Shown: positions 60,801 to 64,000 of the stretch, piece by piece
Position numbering within the stretch: the first letter of the stretch is position 1
Layout: each line of letters starts with the position of its first letter
NCBI GenBank assembly: GCA_051453625.1
Contig: JBOZIK010000001.1
Span: forward strand, 74,206,578 to 74,270,577
Direction: 5' to 3'
Origin: Welwitschia mirabilis
Taxonomy: Eukaryota; Gnetophyta; Gnetopsida; Welwitschiales
DNA length: 64,000 nucleotides
Made by a program: the position numbers and the translations under genes
Notes under the pieces: model-generated
Seen by the model: the letters and a program-made list of their open reading frames with translations, nothing else
Databases searched by the model: none
Told to the model about the DNA's origin: nothing

Positions 60801-61231
60801 ATTTTAGTCAATGTACTAGATTAGTGATCCCTGTTATTATAATAAGATTAGTTTAGAACTTTTTATTTTATTATGAAGATAACATTTTTGGCATAGATTA
60901 ATTAATAGCTCTATTTATTATTAAATTTATTCTTTGAAATTCACTAAATCCCTTCTTATTTGAATAAGAATGCATATTATATTACTATAAAATGGTTTTT
61001 TAAATTTCATGCCACATTCTATGTGAGTTTCTATAATATATGATTTACCTTCAATGAGCATCATGCTAGGATTATCTGAAATTTTATTTTTCCTATTATT
61101 CAAAAGGCTCAATCCTAAGAATAAAATAATTACTTGTTAATGTCTTCTACTTATCCTTAGATACCATATTTATTTTTCATTTATATTAGTATTAATAAAA
61201 TAAATTTGGACCTTAACAACTCCATGTTTAT

Positions 61232-61548
61232 TGGGCTCATTACCATCACACCAAAGGCCATGATTTAGGTGAAAACTAGAATCCTTTATTATTATTGACT
61301 TGTTGGGATGGGCATGAGGACTATATATTGAATAATCTTCTCCTTGATTTACATGATAAGTAATTACATGAATTGAAAAGCCAATAGAGAGGCTTGAACC
61401 TATGACCAGCTAAAAACCATGACTCTAATACCTATTTTTGGGCCTCTTACCATTACACCGAAAGCCATGACTTAGGTAGAAACTAGAATCCATTATAATT
61501 ACCCACTTGTCAGGTTAGGCATGAGGATAACATACCCAATAATGTTGA
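61232..61548 (-). repeat. tRNA-derived SINE-like repeat, tandem heads
   Basis: On the minus strand TGTAATGGTAAGAGGCCC resembles a pol III A box (about 61443-61460) and GGTTCAAGCC a B box (about 61391-61400), about 50 bases apart, as in plant SINE heads. After a ~110 base body the A-box head recurs (TGTGATGGTAATGAGCCC, about 61234-61251) without a B box. The sequence between heads is also repeated in part ('ctagaatcc', 'catgaggac/ataa'). Confidence 0.55.
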
Positions 61549-64000
61549 ATCCATTTTTTTATCTTTAAGTTCTTCCAATTATTATTACTCTCTTAGTTCT
61601 TATACAAACTTGCAAAATAGTCTTAAAAGTAAAATTGTAAATCATTTGTATTTAAGATCCAAATATTTCTATTTTGACAATACTAAATGTCTGCAAATTA
61701 AAACATCTTCAGAAATTTATTCTATTTTCATTTAAAGATACTTCTGTCATTTGAATTTCCTATAGAAAATCATCATTGAAGTTGTACTTATTCTCCTATT
61801 TTTGTTTCACATGACATTCCTTAAATGAGGATCCACTGTTAATAAGCGTTTCTTCATATTTTTTATCTTAGTTTTTTTAATTCATAGCTAAAAAAATATT
61901 GTTCATTTATAGAACAATTTAAGTGTAAATAGTATATCTATGTTATGGTTTGAATGGCAGTGACAAATAATAGATATAGTATTTAATTAAGCTTTTAGTA
62001 TGCCAATCTGATGTGATTTTTTTTAATATTTGTTGTGCCATTGTAACATTTATCCACTTAGTCTTCTAAAGTTCCCTTACATTAAAAATAGTTCAAGTCT
62101 TTTTATCTTTTTTTGCATTTACTTATTTTAAAATCTTTTATTCATTACATTAAAAATTCTAGAAATTTAAAACAGTGTTTATTAGACTAAAAAAGATATA
62201 GAGTTTTCCTATGTTTGTCAGTTCCTTTAATTTCTTTAATTAATACTTTGATAATCTAAATTAAAGTTTGATACCCATCATTTCTACCATCATGTTTATT
62301 GTAATATTTTTTTATTAATCTAAAACATTAGTTAATTGAAGATTTTCTAGGTTCTTCTTTGAGGTTTTTAGTAATTGCAAAAGCCCAATGCCTATTTTAA
62401 TTAAATCTTTAAAACATTTGAGTAATATTTACATAACATTTATTATTTAAAACTTTAATGCTTCCTCTAAGAATTAAATCATCTTTTATGCTCCCATTAC
62501 CCAAAGTTTTAAGACATATTTTTGAGGCTCTTTTATTTCTCTAATTAATAAATTTTGCATTTTTAATTTGTTCATTTAAGACATCTTTAACATCATTGAA
62601 AGAAATGGATATAACTTCTATTTGATATTTCCTATTTAAATGGCCTGTAAATAATGAATTAATATTACAATTTACTTTATCCTTCATAATATAGTTCTAT
62701 AGAAATATAATTGAGGAATCATCAAGCATTACCTTCTATATTCTTAATAAAAGAGAGCATCATGATAAAGCATGAAAAGCATAAGTGGAGTTATATTACA
62801 TGGCTATTATAAATAAATATTATTGTATATCTTATACTGAATTCATATGTTTCTTAAAAAAATACAAACATACTACTTAAGACATATGATGATAAGGTTC
62901 TTGATTGATTTTATTTGCCTCTAAATGTTCTATATGTTATTGCTTTCAGAACTTATGAATTTGGTATTTACCTCTAATATTTCTTGTTTTTTAAGCTTTA
63001 CAAGAAGAGATAGAAACTATTCAAAATGGATCTATTTTTGGCAGTGTACTTGATCTCAATTCATTGGGAATAGAGTGATCAAATAAAATTTTGATACCAG
63101 GCATCATTATTACTTCTTCACGTTCAATGCCTCTGGGAGGTAGGTTCATGTGCATATATAACTTAAGCATAATTTTCACATTTATTCATAAGTATGTTTA
63201 TCAAAGTATTATTCATTTGTTATTTGACATAATGATAAGTTATATTCGCACCCATTTTCACTTCTTTCTCTCTTGTCAATCATATTAAGAATAGATATTT
63301 ATTTACTATATAATATAGAGGAGAATAGACATATGAATTTGATATTTTTTTCCCTCTTCTTTAAGCAATCAAGAGTTACATGATCCCTAATTTGTGTATT
63401 ACTAAGGTAAATTATTAGATGATAATGGAATTTTGTGTGTTTAAACTTTCTACTATAAAACATGATGTACCAGTGTTAAAAATTTTTTGATTAAAGGATC
63501 CCAATTTCAACATTATATAAGTTGTTGAACATTGCACAAGTTAATATGACATGTGCTTGTATAAAACACATGTAAAGATTAATTACTATAGTATCTTAAG
63601 ATCATTCATCTAAGGATAGAATTAATACTAAATTGCTAATGATTCTTAATTCATGTTACAAGTAGGACTTACTAAAAATATTCTCATATAGTTTAAAGCT
63701 AAATCATTTTCTTTCTTGCTATTTGATTATAGAAATCTTTAAGAGTTCATTCCCAATTTTAGGTTTTACCTTTTCTTGTTTAATGGTGATTTAAATTTGT
63801 TTAGGTTTCTATGTTTCTATTATTTACTTATTATGTTTATGAGTGCCATTTTTGCATTATTAAGTGGAGGCTTTCCATCAGCTACATAAACACACAAACT
63901 AAGATACTTAAGCCTAACAAAGTTATTATCAACTGAGTATTCTCTTTTTATTATTTGTTATTATTTTAATTTGTGTAGATAATTTTGATATATAAATATG
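61549..64000. other. Anonymous AT-rich DNA
   Basis: Apart from the scraps at 62997-63140 I see no coding region, LTR boundary or tandem array. Confidence 0.45.
62997..63140 (+). other. Two exon-like scraps, unrecognised
   Basis: After TTTTTTAAG a frame reads ALQEEIETIQNGSIFGSVLD then LNSLGIE and a stop (to about 63078). After ATACCAG a second reads GIIITSSRSMPLG and meets GTAGGT near 63140. The composition is more protein-like than the surroundings. It may be the edge of a gene to the right, or chance. Confidence 0.22.

Noticed and set aside
60585-60824. 79-codon plus-strand frame with hydrophobic segments, a possible small membrane protein
   Set aside because: It spans a three-unit direct repeat with the phrase 'cattttaggttta'. 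The hydrophobicity is explained by T-rich repeats.
61380-61440. Functional tRNA gene
   Set aside because: Only box-like motifs are present. No acceptor stem pairing or anticodon arm could be built, and the unit is partly repeated next door.
1-64000. Telomeric, rDNA, organellar or centromeric satellite DNA
   Set aside because: I saw no telomere-type hexamer/heptamer runs, no rRNA-like GC-rich blocks, no recognisable plastid or mitochondrial gene, and no long uniform satellite array.

Overview
The window looks like heterochromatic, AT-rich nuclear DNA of a flowering plant. The evidence is a decayed AP2/ERF (DREB2-type) transcription-factor sequence, candidate exons with plant-type splice sites, and LTR retrotransposons of lineages found in plants (Tat/Athila-type Ty3/gypsy, Sirevirus-like Ty1/copia). 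Their primer-binding sites match plant tRNA-Asp and tRNA-iMet. I cannot name the species. I found no intact protein-coding gene and no complete tRNA or rRNA gene. Six N runs (3998-4097, 10964-11063, 11412-11421, 22202-22301, 32273-32372, 53179-53200) break the sequence.

Layout. 1-3997: gene-like, less AT-rich DNA with candidate exons and, at 3640-3997, a frameshifted DREB2-type AP2 pseudogene. 4098-8712: a minus-strand non-autonomous LTR element (family A) with two long LTRs and a ~1 kb internal region that is again gene-like. 9250-9340: a scrap resembling a receptor-kinase exon. 9964-10963: an LTR of a related family (C), minus strand. 11064-15890: a plus-strand Sirevirus-like copia relic (RNase H, envelope-like ORF, polypurine tract, 3' LTR).

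16252-51097 is a multi-level nest. The outer element E (plus strand) has short LTRs and codes only for Gag. Its 5' LTR is split by a 31.6 kb insert, 16620-48212, flanked by the target-site duplication ATATT. That insert is a minus-strand Tat/Athila-type element, T1, with gag, protease, RT, RNase H and integrase at 41.4-46.9 kb and an extra ORF downstream of integrase. T1 holds a non-autonomous element, N, which shares LTR ends and polypurine tract with T1. N plus its T1 flanks (18383-29975) then duplicated in tandem (29980-41381), giving two diverged ~11.5 kb copies.

51098-53830: protease and RT of another plus-strand Athila-type element, F. 54.8-56.8 kb: a second family C LTR in the opposite orientation to the first. 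56.8-64 kb: degenerate DNA with a fold-back repeat, a tRNA-derived SINE-like repeat and a few exon-like scraps.

Nothing here works as a pathway. The elements are all dead: integrase has lost its catalytic glutamate, both protease triads are mutated, and stops are frequent. The value of the window is the order of events it records: E, then T1 into E, then N into T1, then the tandem duplication, followed by decay through C-to-T and G-to-A change.
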